Assembly: GCF_040544555.1 (NCBI RefSeq)
Contig: NZ_JBEPKD010000023.1
Location: forward strand, 1-64,000
DNA from: Halalkalibacter oceani
GTDB lineage: Bacteria > Bacillota > Bacilli > Bacillales > Bacillaceae_D
Reading direction: 5' to 3'
DNA: 64,000 bases
Shown piece after piece: positions 36,250 through 44,058 of the stretch. The translations under genes and the position numbers were made by a program. Each line of letters starts with the position of its first letter. Position 1 is the stretch's first letter. The notes beneath the pieces were generated by a model. It was not told where the DNA came from. It searched no databases and saw nothing but the letters and a program-made list of their open reading frames with translations.

Positions 36250-36690
36250 ATGAAAAACGTAGCCAATTGTCCACGTTGCGGCCGGATTTTTGTTAAGGCG
36301 TTACGCCCTATTTGCCAGCAGTGTTTTAAAGAGCAAGAGGATAACTATGATAAGGTGTCGAAGTTCATGCGGCGCAAGCAAAACAGAATGGCTTCCATTC
36401 AGGAAGTTCATGAAAAGACAGAAGTCTCGTTAGAAGAGATTCATATGTTTGTCCGCGAGGGCAGGTTGCTCACCACTCATTTCCCCAACCTCGGTTATCC
36501 GTGCGATTCATGCGGCACAATGATTCAGGAAGGCCGCCTTTGCAGCAGCTGCAAAGACGCGATTACCGGCGATCTTGAAAAGCTTGAAAAAGAAAAAGAG
36601 TTCGTTGAGCGGAAAAAGGAAACGGAAAAAGAGAAAAACAGGGTGACGACTTATCATTCTCTTAACAGCCGATTTAATAAAAATGAATAA
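36250..36690 (+). CDS. yvyF: Flagellar operon protein YvyF
   Basis: A 146-aa zinc-ribbon protein found at the head of Bacillus late-flagellar loci. Paired cysteines occur at CPRCGR and CQQCF (about residues 8-25) and CDSCG...CSSCK (about 79-98), separated by an MerR/HTH-like stretch (ASIQEVHEKTEVSLEEIHMF). The last 40 residues are a charged helix (KEKEFVERKKETEKEKN). It may be a regulator, but its biochemical role is not established. It has its own vegetative promoter and is followed by the composite terminator/sigma-D promoter before flgM. Confidence 0.9.
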   Translation: MKNVANCPRCGRIFVKALRPICQQCFKEQEDNYDKVSKFMRRKQNRMASIQEVHEKTEVSLEEIHMFVREGRLLTTHFPNLGYPCDSCGTMIQEGRLCSSCKDAITGDLEKLEKEKEFVERKKETEKEKNRVTTYHSLNSRFNKNE

Positions 36691-36715
36691 ACATTTTTGA
36701 GAAATGTGCCGATAT
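36688..36715 (+). promoter_or_regulatory. Sigma-D promoter of flgM operon
   Basis: TAAA at 36688-36691 and GCCGATAT at 36708-36715, 16 nt apart, match the B. subtilis motility sigma factor consensus. Transcription would start near 36722 and read flgM-flgN-flgK-flgL. Confidence 0.8.
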
Positions 36716-36778
36716 AATGAGTAGGAGATGTTTCAAAAGGGAAAACCCTCTTTGAGACAGCTCTTCGGCACATTTTTT
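36702..36778 (+). terminator. Terminator of yvyF whose 5' arm contains the sigma-D -10
   Basis: AAATGTGCCGA (36702-36712) pairs perfectly with TCGGCACATTT (36764-36774), which runs into TTTTTT. An inner stem (GTTTCAAAAGGG with CCCTCTTTGAGAC) extends it. Transcripts from upstream carry both arms and should stop; transcripts starting at the sigma-D site lack the first arm. Confidence 0.75.
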
Positions 36779-36826
36779 CTTTTGAAAACAATCGTATCAC
36801 AAGGGGTCAAACAGTGAGGTGAGAGC

Positions 36827-37087
36827 ATGAAAATCAATCCGTATCAATCCGTTCAGCAAAATCCATACCGCAAGCAGCTGGAAAAGCAGGATAAGGCTGC
36901 CGAGACGAAAGCGAAAAGCGATAAGCTTGAGATTTCCTTTGAAGCGCTGGAAATGCAAAAGGGGACAGCGATTGAAAAAGAACGTCAGACGAAGGTTGAA
37001 GATCTGAAGCAGAAGATCGAGGCCGGAGAATACAAAGTAAATCCACAGGCAGTGGCGAACAAGTTTTATCAATTTTGGAATGAGTAG
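36827..37087 (+). CDS. flgM: Anti-sigma-D factor FlgM
   Basis: An 86-aa anti-sigma factor that holds sigma-D until the hook-basal body is built. The N-terminus MKINPYQSVQQNPY and the conserved C-terminal half (AKSDKLEISFEALEMQKG, RQTKVEDLKQKIEAGEYKVN, VANKFYQFW) are clear family signatures; the C-terminal helices bind sigma. GTGAGGTGAGAGC precedes the ATG. It is driven by the sigma-D promoter just upstream, giving the usual negative feedback loop, and is followed by flgN after 24 bp. Confidence 0.94.
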   Translation: MKINPYQSVQQNPYRKQLEKQDKAAETKAKSDKLEISFEALEMQKGTAIEKERQTKVEDLKQKIEAGEYKVNPQAVANKFYQFWNE

Positions 37088-37111
37088 AGATGAGGCAAAG
37101 GAGGAACGGGC

Positions 37112-37609
37112 ATGTCAGTGAAGGCAATAACAGAGCTGCTTGAAGCATTGATTACGATTCATCACGAGTTAAATAAAGCAGCCAGGCAAAAGGTCGAGCT
37201 GATCAAAAAAGGTGATATGCCTGCCCTGGAAGAGCTTGTCCGCGCGGAAGCCAAGCTGGTGCGCAAGTCACAGGCGACGGAATCAATGCGGGAGAAGGTT
37301 GTCCGCACATTTCTTTTAAGCAAGGGAAAGGTAACAGAAAACGCAACGTTGGCCGAAGTCAAGGAATGGGCAACGACAGAGGAGCGTGAGCAGCTTGATG
37401 CCCTTCAGCAGCAATTGGTCACAGAGCTTCATTTATTAAAGCGGCAAAACGAACTAAATCAGCAGCTTATCGAGGAATCGTTGCGGTTTGTCAATCTTTC
37501 CCTTGATTTAATGGTGCCGCACCAGGAGGATATCAGCTACAAGCGTCCGAACGAGCGCGATGACCAGCCTTACGATACCGGACACTCCTTGTTCGACTCA
37601 AAAGCTTAA
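37112..37609 (+). CDS. flgN: Flagellar export chaperone FlgN
   Basis: A 165-aa helical protein that escorts hook-filament junction proteins FlgK and FlgL to the export gate. The FlgN family pattern is present: three long helices (about 5-35, 40-80, 85-135), ITELLEALITIHHELNKAAR at the start and LLKRQNELNQQLIEESLRFV near the end of helix 3. AAGGAGG is 7-8 nt before the ATG. The clients flgK and flgL are encoded directly downstream in the same operon. The last 30 residues are polar and probably disordered. Confidence 0.9.
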   Translation: MSVKAITELLEALITIHHELNKAARQKVELIKKGDMPALEELVRAEAKLVRKSQATESMREKVVRTFLLSKGKVTENATLAEVKEWATTEEREQLDALQQQLVTELHLLKRQNELNQQLIEESLRFVNLSLDLMVPHQEDISYKRPNERDDQPYDTGHSLFDSKA

Positions 37610-37630
37610 CTTGAATGGAGGATAATTCAG

Positions 37631-39406
37631 ATGCTATCAACGTTCCACGGTTTAGAAACAGCACGACGGGCGATGATGACCCAGCAATACGCTCTACATA
37701 CAGTCGGTCATAATATCGCCAACGCCAACACGCCGGGCTATACGAGACAGCGTGTTAACTTTGCGCAAACGGAGCCTTACCCGTCCAGCGGCATGAACAG
37801 CCCCCGCATCCCCGGTCATCTCGGTACCGGCGTCAAGGCCGGCTCGGTTCAACGCGTGCGCGAAGCATTTCTTGATGTGCAGTACCGCAATGAATCGAAC
37901 AAGGTTGGCTATTGGGATGCCCGCTACAACGCGCTGATGAAAATGGAGGATATTTTAAATGAGCCTTCAGAAAATGGACTGAACCACCAGATTGACCTTT
38001 TCTGGCGATCGTTTCAGGACTTGGCCGGCAGCTCCGATGATTCCGGCGCCCGCTCCGTCGTTCGCGAGCGCGGCCGTTTCATCGCCGAAAGCTTCAACTA
38101 CATGCACGATTCATTATCTGAAATCCGCAATGATTACAAAAGCGAAATTGAAGTGACGGAAAAGGAAGTCAACGCGCTTCTCCGCCAAATCGACAACGTC
38201 AATGAACAAATCCGCAAAGTCGAACCGCACGGCTACGTTACCAACGACCTTTACGACGAACAGGACCGCCTAATTGACCAGCTTTCCCGGATCGTCAACA
38301 TCAAAGTCGAGCGCGAACAAAGCGGAGGTAAGCCGAGCGAAGTCGCCGAAGGAGCGGTAACGGTCTATTTGGTGAATGAGAATGGACAGGCTTATACGAA
38401 GCCGGTTTTGAATGATGCAGGTGAACAAGCAACGGGTGATGATGGTGAGCCGCTCTTTGAACCGATTAAGCTTGTGGATGGGACAGGGGCGCAAAGTTAT
38501 TTGAAAATGAAGATTAACTTTGATGATACAAACAAAGCAGTAACCGGCTACTCCTTTATGAATCAAGTCAATGATGAGGAAACAGATGTAGCTTATGCAA
38601 TAGATGACCTCCATACCGATATGCCACGTGGGGAAATGAAAGCCTTAATTGAGGCGTATGGCTACGAGACAACGGTCGGCGGGGAAACTCAGATTGTCGG
38701 CACCTATCCCGATATGCTCGCGGAGATTGACTTAATGGCTTATAAGTTCGCTACCGAGATTAACAATATTCATAAGCTCGGCTTTACGCTTGGAACAGAA
38801 AGTGAGGCTGCGACAAATGGTGACGACTTTTTTGACTTAGGCGGCCTTACTGGTCCGGCGGGCGCAGCGAAGGCGATCAAGATCGACGCCGCTATTGAAG
38901 CAAGCCGCAATAACATCGCCGCAGCTGGGGTGAATCTGGATGCGTTGACTAGCGGTGCAAGAGAGTCTTATGAGACCTTAATGAGTGCCTCTCCTAGAGA
39001 TTATGAGGCTCTCCATGCATTATTAGGAAATAATGATAATTTCATTGAAGGCATGCCAAAAGCCTATGCCGGAAGCGGAACGAATGCGCTTGAATTAGCG
39101 AATATGAAGGACATTATTATGGAATTCAGCTCGGGCAATTCAGGCACGATCAGCAGCTATTATCAAAGCGTGATCGGCGATATGGCTGTTGAGGCCCAGG
39201 AATCGGCGCGGATGGCGGACAGCTCATTATCGCTGCGAGACAGTGTTGAATTTCGCCGCCAGTCCGTCAGCAATGTTTCGGCGGATGAGGAATTTACATT
39301 AATGATTCAATTTCAGCACGCCTATAATGCGGCGGCGCGAAACATCACGATGGTCGATGAGATGCTTGACCGGATTATTAATAATATGGGGATAGTCGGA
39401 AGATAA
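37631..39406 (+). CDS. flgK: Flagellar hook-filament junction protein FlgK (HAP1)
   Basis: Joins the hook to the filament and is secreted through the flagellar export apparatus. At 591 aa it is longer than the roughly 510 aa of B. subtilis FlgK. The N-terminal rod/hook segment is typical (HNIANANTPGYTRQRVNF about residues 37-54), as are TGVKAGSVQRVREAFLDVQY and the C-terminal FTLMIQFQHAYNAAARNITM then VDEMLDRIINNMG. The middle (about 235-470) is rich in Glu, Asp and Thr and reads AT-richer than both ends, consistent with a variable exposed domain. GGAGG precedes the ATG. Confidence 0.95.
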   Translation: MLSTFHGLETARRAMMTQQYALHTVGHNIANANTPGYTRQRVNFAQTEPYPSSGMNSPRIPGHLGTGVKAGSVQRVREAFLDVQYRNESNKVGYWDARYNALMKMEDILNEPSENGLNHQIDLFWRSFQDLAGSSDDSGARSVVRERGRFIAESFNYMHDSLSEIRNDYKSEIEVTEKEVNALLRQIDNVNEQIRKVEPHGYVTNDLYDEQDRLIDQLSRIVNIKVEREQSGGKPSEVAEGAVTVYLVNENGQAYTKPVLNDAGEQATGDDGEPLFEPIKLVDGTGAQSYLKMKINFDDTNKAVTGYSFMNQVNDEETDVAYAIDDLHTDMPRGEMKALIEAYGYETTVGGETQIVGTYPDMLAEIDLMAYKFATEINNIHKLGFTLGTESEAATNGDDFFDLGGLTGPAGAAKAIKIDAAIEASRNNIAAAGVNLDALTSGARESYETLMSASPRDYEALHALLGNNDNFIEGMPKAYAGSGTNALELANMKDIIMEFSSGNSGTISSYYQSVIGDMAVEAQESARMADSSLSLRDSVEFRRQSVSNVSADEEFTLMIQFQHAYNAAARNITMVDEMLDRIINNMGIVGR

Positions 39407-39422
39407 GGATAGGTGAGAAACG

Positions 39423-40580
39423 ATGCGTGTAACACAAATGATGCTATCAACAAATTCATTACGGCATATCAATCAGGGCTATAACCGCCTTGCCTCGTTG
39501 CAGGATCAGCTTGCCACCGGCAAAAAGATTACTCGCCCGTCGCAGGACCCAGTTGTGGCAATGAAGGGAATGCGCTACCGCACCCAGGTTACGGAAGTGG
39601 ACCAGTTCAAGCGCAACCTCAGTGAAGCCTATAACTGGCTGGATACGGCGGATGCTGCATTGGATCAGGCGACGGAAACATTGCGGCGGATTCGCGAGCT
39701 GGCGACCCAGGGGGCCAATGATTCCTACAATGCCGAGGAGCGGGCAAACATTGCCAAGGAAATCCAGCAGCTGCGGGAGCATTTGCAGTCCCTCGCCAAT
39801 ACAAAAAGCAGTCACCGCTATATTTTTAATGGGACGGACACGACGAATGCGCCGATTATTGATATGGAGAAGATCGATATCGGGCTGGAAACGTTGTTTG
39901 ATCCAAACACGGAGCTTGATAAGATTGAGCTCAGCTACGATGGGAAGATTTTTAAGGAAGTTTCAAATGAGAACGGCCAAATAGTTTTTCAGGCGGCAGG
40001 GCAGGAAGATGTGCGTCTTATTATAGAAGAGAACGGGAACAAAGCGACGTTCAGCAGACCAAATCCAAATTATAATGAAAGTGATCCGACAAGCGAAGAA
40101 ACGATCACCGAAACTCTGCGCCCAGCTGATGTCATCGCCTCATACAATGATGCTGTTTCGATTAACACGCAAACGGTTGAAATCGAATTGCTGAAGGGTG
40201 TCACGATTCCTGTGAATGTCGATCCGGCGAACATTTTCAACAATGCGCTTTTCGGCGATATTATCAGGCTGGAGCATGCCCTCAATGATCCGGGAATTTC
40301 CGGCAATGATTTGACCGGGTATATCGACAATGTTTTTGGTCATATTGACCAGTTTGTCGCCGAGCGTGCTGAGCTCGGTGCCCGTGTGAACCGGGTGGAG
40401 ATGATGGAAAGCCGCTTAATGGAGCAGGAGGTCAGCGCGAAAAACATTATGTCCAACAATGAGGATGCCGATATTGAGCAGGTGATTATCGACCTGACGA
40501 TTCAGGAAAGCGTTCATCGTGCCGCTCTTGCCGTTGGCGCGAGAATCATTCAGCCGACATTACTCGATTTCCTCAGATAA
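39423..40580 (+). CDS. flgL: Flagellar hook-filament junction protein FlgL (HAP3)
   Basis: The second junction protein, between FlgK and flagellin. At 385 aa it carries flagellin-like coiled ends: MRVTQMMLSTNSLRHINQGY and LATGKKITRPSQDPVVAMKG at the N-terminus, then a C-terminus of RVNRVEMMESRLMEQEVSAK and QPTLLDFLR. A variable insert occupies about residues 130-280, making it longer than the 298-aa B. subtilis protein. Starts 16 bp after flgK behind GGATAGGTGAG. It is secreted with FlgN help (known for the family). Confidence 0.95.
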   Translation: MRVTQMMLSTNSLRHINQGYNRLASLQDQLATGKKITRPSQDPVVAMKGMRYRTQVTEVDQFKRNLSEAYNWLDTADAALDQATETLRRIRELATQGANDSYNAEERANIAKEIQQLREHLQSLANTKSSHRYIFNGTDTTNAPIIDMEKIDIGLETLFDPNTELDKIELSYDGKIFKEVSNENGQIVFQAAGQEDVRLIIEENGNKATFSRPNPNYNESDPTSEETITETLRPADVIASYNDAVSINTQTVEIELLKGVTIPVNVDPANIFNNALFGDIIRLEHALNDPGISGNDLTGYIDNVFGHIDQFVAERAELGARVNRVEMMESRLMEQEVSAKNIMSNNEDADIEQVIIDLTIQESVHRAALAVGARIIQPTLLDFLR

Positions 40581-40602
40581 TTGAGCAAAGGAGGAAGCTC
40601 GC

Positions 40603-41193
40603 TTGCAGCTGCCTACGCTTGAGATTCATTCAACAGACGCCTATATCGGCATGAGCTCTCATCGCCCCGGCCCGCGTATCTCGCAGCCGTCCGCCGATCT
40701 GCAAATTCGTCAGCAGCATGTCGGCATGATCGAAATTAGTCAAACCGCCGCGAAGCTGTTTATTGACCAGAGACAGGCTTTTGCCGAGGCGAATTTAAAG
40801 ACCCCGTTGCGGATGGCAAATGACTACTGGAACAAAACGACGAGCGTCGTTCACCAGTATCTTGCGAAAAAAGCCCAGCAAGGGGATCAAATGATGAAAA
40901 TCGAAAACGGCGCGCGGGGCGGGGCCGCTTTTGCCCAAATCGCCAAAGTGAACGGCGAGCGGGCGCCACAGAAAGCGGTCTATACGACAATGCCGCGTTC
41001 GGCTTTCAGCATCTCATTTGATTATCAGCCCGGGCAGCTGTCGATGAAAGCTCCGTATAAGGAACCCGATATTACCGTAACCCCCCGTCCGCCGCAAATC
41101 GAAATGCCGAAATGGCAGCTCGATGTCTATCTAAGACAGAAAAACAACATTTCCTTTCAAGCGGTCGGGACAGAAGTGAATATGGGATTGTGA
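40603..41193 (+). CDS. yviE: DUF6470 family flagellar-locus protein (YviE)
   Basis: A 196-aa protein of unknown function, conserved between flgL and fliW in Bacillus. TTG at 40603 has AAAGGAGG 10-11 nt before it. Conserved features are the N-terminal LPTLEIHSTDAYIGM, the PxLxIRQ-type stretch SADLQIRQQHVGM, and repeated beta-strand segments ending with EMPKWQLDVYLRQKNN. There is no signal or membrane segment. Because it always travels with flagellar junction genes it may be a chaperone or assembly factor, but no activity is established. Confidence 0.85.
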   Translation: MQLPTLEIHSTDAYIGMSSHRPGPRISQPSADLQIRQQHVGMIEISQTAAKLFIDQRQAFAEANLKTPLRMANDYWNKTTSVVHQYLAKKAQQGDQMMKIENGARGGAAFAQIAKVNGERAPQKAVYTTMPRSAFSISFDYQPGQLSMKAPYKEPDITVTPRPPQIEMPKWQLDVYLRQKNNISFQAVGTEVNMGL

Positions 41194-41194
41194 G

Positions 41195-41222
41195 CAAAAA
41201 AGTCGCGATGGCGGCTTTTTTC
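41195..41222 (+). terminator. Short terminator after yviE
   Basis: AAAAAAGTCGC and GCGGCTTTTTT pair around GATG with one mismatch. A moderate stem, so it probably attenuates rather than fully stops transcription into fliW. Confidence 0.6.
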
Positions 41223-41312
41223 TATGAAGAAAAAAGCGGGGAGAAAAGCCGAACAACCTCTTCCCTTATGATACAATGAGAAAAAATGCGGATAAGGTAA
41301 AGGTGATTGAAA

Positions 41313-41753
41313 ATGAAAATTGAAACGAAATATCAAGGGATTGTGGAGGTCGCCGAAGACCGCTTCATTACATTTGAAAAAGGTCTTCCCGCTTTCGAAG
41401 AGGAAACTTCTTTTGTCCTCCTCCCTTTTGAAGAGAATACACCGTTTTATGTGCTGCAGTCGACGAAAAGCGCCAATGTCGCTTTTATTGTCGTCAATCC
41501 GTTTGACTATGTCGCCCAGTATGAAGTGAAGCTCACTGATTCGACGATTGAACAGCTTGAGATCGAGAAGCAGGAGGATGTCGCGATTTTTGTCATGCTG
41601 ACGATTCGCGAGCCGTTCGCAGAAACGACAGCCAATCTTCAAGGGCCTGTTGTCATCAACGCCGCCAAGCAAAAAGGCAAACAAATTTTAATGAACGAAA
41701 CGAGTTACCAGACGAAGCATGCGATTTTCGCTGCGGCAAAGGGGGCGAAGTAA
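41313..41753 (+). CDS. fliW: Flagellar assembly factor FliW
   Basis: FliW binds CsrA and, when flagellin is in excess, is held by flagellin instead; this partner switch releases or imposes CsrA repression on hag. The 146-aa protein shows the family segments TFEKGLPAFEEETSFVLLPF, FYVLQSTKSANVAFIVVNPF and PVVINAAKQKGKQ. ATG at 41313 follows AAAGGTGAT; the TTG at 41307 overlaps that site. csrA begins one base after the fliW stop, so the two are coupled. Confidence 0.95.
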   Translation: MKIETKYQGIVEVAEDRFITFEKGLPAFEEETSFVLLPFEENTPFYVLQSTKSANVAFIVVNPFDYVAQYEVKLTDSTIEQLEIEKQEDVAIFVMLTIREPFAETTANLQGPVVINAAKQKGKQILMNETSYQTKHAIFAAAKGAK

Positions 41754-41987
41754 ATGCTCGTGCTCTCACGCAAGCTGAAGGAAGCGATTCAAATCGGCGA
41801 TGACATCGAAATCACAATCTTGGCGATTGATGGCGACCAGGTCAAACTCGGCATCCAGGCGCCGAGACATGTCGACATCCACCGAAAAGAGATTTATGTC
41901 GCGATCCAAACCGAAAACAGCGAAGCCGCCAAAACCGTCTCGATCGACGGCTTGAAAGGTTTCTTAAAGGAACACCCGAACAATTGA
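41754..41987 (+). CDS. csrA: Carbon storage regulator CsrA
   Basis: A 77-aa RNA-binding dimer that blocks translation by covering ribosome binding sites; in Bacillus its main target is hag. The N-terminal MLVLSRKLKEAIQIGDDIEI with the RNA-contacting residues and the VKLGIQAPRHVDIHRKEIY segment are diagnostic. Start and stop of csrA and fliW abut. Good candidate binding sites for it lie in the hag leader at 44019-44052. The tail beyond residue 60 is longer and polar. Confidence 0.96.
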   Translation: MLVLSRKLKEAIQIGDDIEITILAIDGDQVKLGIQAPRHVDIHRKEIYVAIQTENSEAAKTVSIDGLKGFLKEHPNN

Positions 41988-42061
41988 GAAGGGCTGGGCA
42001 AACAGCCGTGTTTGAAAAACACCATGATGAATGAACACTAGTGTAAGGGGAGGGCAGAGAG

Positions 42062-42258
42062 GGGCAGAAGGAACGTCATTCCGTTATGTCGCTTTCAGGG
42101 CCCTTCTCGTTGGTGTACAAGGAACCTCATTCCGCTATTGTCGGTTACAAGGTGGTGGAACTGCTGGTTTTTGCCTAGTAACGGAATCTCGTTCCTCTCG
42201 ATAGCTTCTCCAAGAAGGGAGTCTAGGCGGTGCAGAGCCATCCTTGAACTTCGGCCTT
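42062..42258. repeat. GGAAC/ATTCC dyad block, copy 2 (inverted)
   Basis: Reverse complement of most of 28503-28735. Dyads: GGAACGTCATTCC (42070), GGAACCTCATTCC (42121) and GGAATCTCGTTCC (42183). Shared flanks include CCTTCTCGTTGG and GCCATCCTTGAACTTCGGCC. Its right end abuts the truncated reading frame at 42275. Confidence 0.8.
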
Positions 42259-42274
42259 ACTCTAGTAAGCATTG

Positions 42275-42535
42275 CTACTGGTTGAAAAAGATCCTTATTA
42301 CCGTGATGAAGTAAAAAAGTTTGCACAGAAACTACGGCTTGATTTTTTCGGTAACCAGGAAATCGTCTATATTCCAAAAGGGAATTACAGGGAACATGTG
42401 CAGATGGAAAAGTTTTTTTCCGGGGTCGTAAATGATCTTTTTAATGAACAAGAGGCAACTCCACAAATGAAGAGGTATGTAAAAGAGAAAATGAAAACTG
42501 TTAATTTCCAGCAGCTGGTTGGAAAGGACAAATAA
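42275..42535 (+). pseudogene. Remnant of unknown gene, 5' end lost at repeat boundary
   Basis: An open frame of about 87 codons (GKDK end; internal text YYRDEVKKFAQKLRLDFFGN and HVQMEKFFSGVVNDLF) with a composition that looks coding. It has no usable ribosome binding site: the frame opens right after a TAA inside or beside repeat-derived sequence. It therefore looks like the 3' end of a gene whose start was replaced when the dyad repeat arrived or rearranged. I do not recognise the family. It could be an intact small gene using TTG at 42272, but this is less likely. Confidence 0.45.
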
Positions 42536-42568
42536 AAACAAGCCAAGATCAGAGTAAAGGGAGTGTTT

Positions 42569-43051
42569 ATGATAAAATACGAACAAGATAACTTATTACT
42601 TGACTTAAAAAGATTAGTAGAATTAACTGAGCAAGCAGAATCAAAATTAGAAGGATATTTAAAAACAACTTACGAAAAACCAAACTTATATCGCGAACTA
42701 ATGACTATATTATACATTAGCGATAATATAGTTGAATTATTTAATCCATCAATGACGACGGGTGAAATTTTTGGGTTACCAAAAGCACACTCAGGAGGGT
42801 CAAAGTATCCAGTTAAAGTGATAAAAGAAAATGGATGGGATTTTTCACAATGGTACAATGAAAAGGTTGGAAATATTAAAGGCGGTATCAAAAGAGCTAT
42901 ATATTATTATGAGATTGAGTATGATAAGTTGAATTTCAATGAAGATGCTTCTTTAGGTAAAGAGGATTTCATTCTTTCTGGTATCAAGAATGGTCTAAAT
43001 CAAGTTAAGATATACGCTCAAACAGTATTAGAAATGACAGAAAAAGAGTAA
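42569..43051 (+). CDS. Hypothetical protein, 160 aa, AT-rich
   Basis: I do not recognise this protein. ATG at 42569 has AAAGGGAG about 6 nt upstream. It looks soluble and mostly helical, with charged Lys/Glu runs (KRLVELTEQAESKLEGYLKT, IKRAIYYYEIEYDKLNF) and a possible small folded core around GEIFGLPKAHSGGSKYP. There is no signal peptide or membrane helix. The DNA is visibly AT-richer than the flagellar genes on both sides, suggesting acquisition from elsewhere. It sits in an accessory islet between csrA and hag with a small membrane protein next to it, a layout that toxin-immunity or defence pairs can have, but nothing in the sequence proves that. Confidence 0.6.
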   Translation: MIKYEQDNLLLDLKRLVELTEQAESKLEGYLKTTYEKPNLYRELMTILYISDNIVELFNPSMTTGEIFGLPKAHSGGSKYPVKVIKENGWDFSQWYNEKVGNIKGGIKRAIYYYEIEYDKLNFNEDASLGKEDFILSGIKNGLNQVKIYAQTVLEMTEKE

Positions 43052-43125
43052 ATTTAAGAAGCAGCCGAAGAAGTAATTAGAAAAAAGAAACCAATCAAAA
43101 CTTAAGCTAAATAAAGAGGGAAACG

Positions 43126-43335
43126 ATGAACCTTCAAAAAGTAAGATTGTATATTGAAGCATTGGGAGTTAGCTTTATTATTACGAGCATTTTCTATGTG
43201 ATTCCATTAGAAATCTATCTAGCTGGAGAGCCCAGATTAATGACGGTTTTTACTACATTATTTTTAAGTTATGTAACCTATAATTACAATCAATTATTCC
43301 ATGAGTTATGGGATAGATGGTTTGGGAAGAAGTGA
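43126..43335 (+). CDS. Small two-helix membrane protein, 69 aa
   Basis: ATG follows AAAGAGGGAAACG. Two hydrophobic segments (about residues 10-32 and 38-52) predict a hairpin in the membrane with a polar, Trp-containing tail (HELWDRWFGKK). It is AT-rich like its upstream neighbour, 74 bp away, and could form a two-gene unit with it. No family is recognised. Confidence 0.6.
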   Translation: MNLQKVRLYIEALGVSFIITSIFYVIPLEIYLAGEPRLMTVFTTLFLSYVTYNYNQLFHELWDRWFGKK

Positions 43336-43470
43336 TAGATTTATTCCAATCAATCCCCTGTTAGCAGGCCGTGGTGTCCCTGTTCAGTTAACATTCTTCC
43401 CAATGATGCCTGTTCGCCTTTACAGGAACAGACATTCGATATAGACTTAACCTAAAGGAGGTGAAAGCAA

Positions 43471-43782
43471 ATGGAAAGCGAACTTTTCACGTTAGTCAAG
43501 CAAATGAACAAGCAGCTTCAAAATCTCGACAAGCGCTTTGATGAACAGGAGCGTTCCTTCAAACAGGCAATTGAGGAAAGTGAACAGCGCACAAATGTTA
43601 AATTCGAGCAACTGATCAAGATGACGGCGAAAAACTCGGAAGACATCGTTGCCCTGCGCCTCGAAATGAAAGAACGAACGGACAAGCTGGAGCTAGCCAG
43701 TTACCGCCACAAAACCGACATTGACCTCCTCTTTCAAGAAACCCTGTCAAACAAACGCGACATCGCCCAATTGAAAAACTAA
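43471..43782 (+). CDS. Coiled-coil hypothetical protein, 103 aa
   Basis: AAAGGAGGTG lies 6-7 nt before ATG, an excellent ribosome binding site. The product is almost entirely heptad-like helix, with charged residues and regular Leu/Ile spacing (LVKQMNKQLQNLDKRFDEQE, VALRLEMKERTDKLELA). Similar small coiled-coil proteins are scattered in Bacillus genomes with no known role. It is cytosolic, without a signal or membrane segment. It precedes the hag promoter, but nothing ties it functionally to flagella. Confidence 0.7.
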   Translation: MESELFTLVKQMNKQLQNLDKRFDEQERSFKQAIEESEQRTNVKFEQLIKMTAKNSEDIVALRLEMKERTDKLELASYRHKTDIDLLFQETLSNKRDIAQLKN

Positions 43783-43920
43783 TCATAAAACTCCCCGTTT
43801 AGTCTTCTGTCGAATCGAAAATGGGGAGTTTTGTACGTAAGAAAAACCTCCTACATAACCGCCAACTGTTATCCAGACATAAATCAGACAAAAAAAGATA
43901 AAAAAATCCGAAAAACCATT

Positions 43921-43946
43921 TAACATTAGAGCCAACCTGTCGATAT
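43921..43946 (+). promoter_or_regulatory. Sigma-D promoter of hag
   Basis: TAAC (43921-43924) and TCGATAT (43940-43946), 15 nt apart, fit the TAAA / GCCGATAT motility promoter. Transcription should begin near 43953, leaving a leader of about 105 nt before the flagellin start. Confidence 0.7.
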
Positions 43947-43987
43947 AACGAGTGTAAGCATCCTTTTGGCTCGGGCGGCCGACCAAA

Positions 43988-44052
43988 CCAGAAGGAGTTG
44001 CTGACTAATCTATCTGGCCTACAAGGACGTGGGCGACACTTCAAGGAGGAAG
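43988..44052 (+). promoter_or_regulatory. CsrA-type binding sites in the hag leader
   Basis: CTACAAGGACGT at 44019-44030 matches the CsrA consensus (RUACARGGAUGU) almost base for base. A second GGA site, TCAAGGAGGAAG (44041-44052), is the ribosome binding site itself. Upstream, CCAGA (43988) and TCTGG (44013) can pair and present another AGGAG in the loop. This is the arrangement expected for CsrA repression of flagellin translation, relieved by FliW. Confidence 0.7.
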
Positions 44053-44058
44053 TATATT

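Noticed and set aside
43783..43986. Minus-strand open frame before hag
   Set aside because: It covers the sigma-D promoter and leader of hag, has no ribosome binding site and overlaps functional signals.
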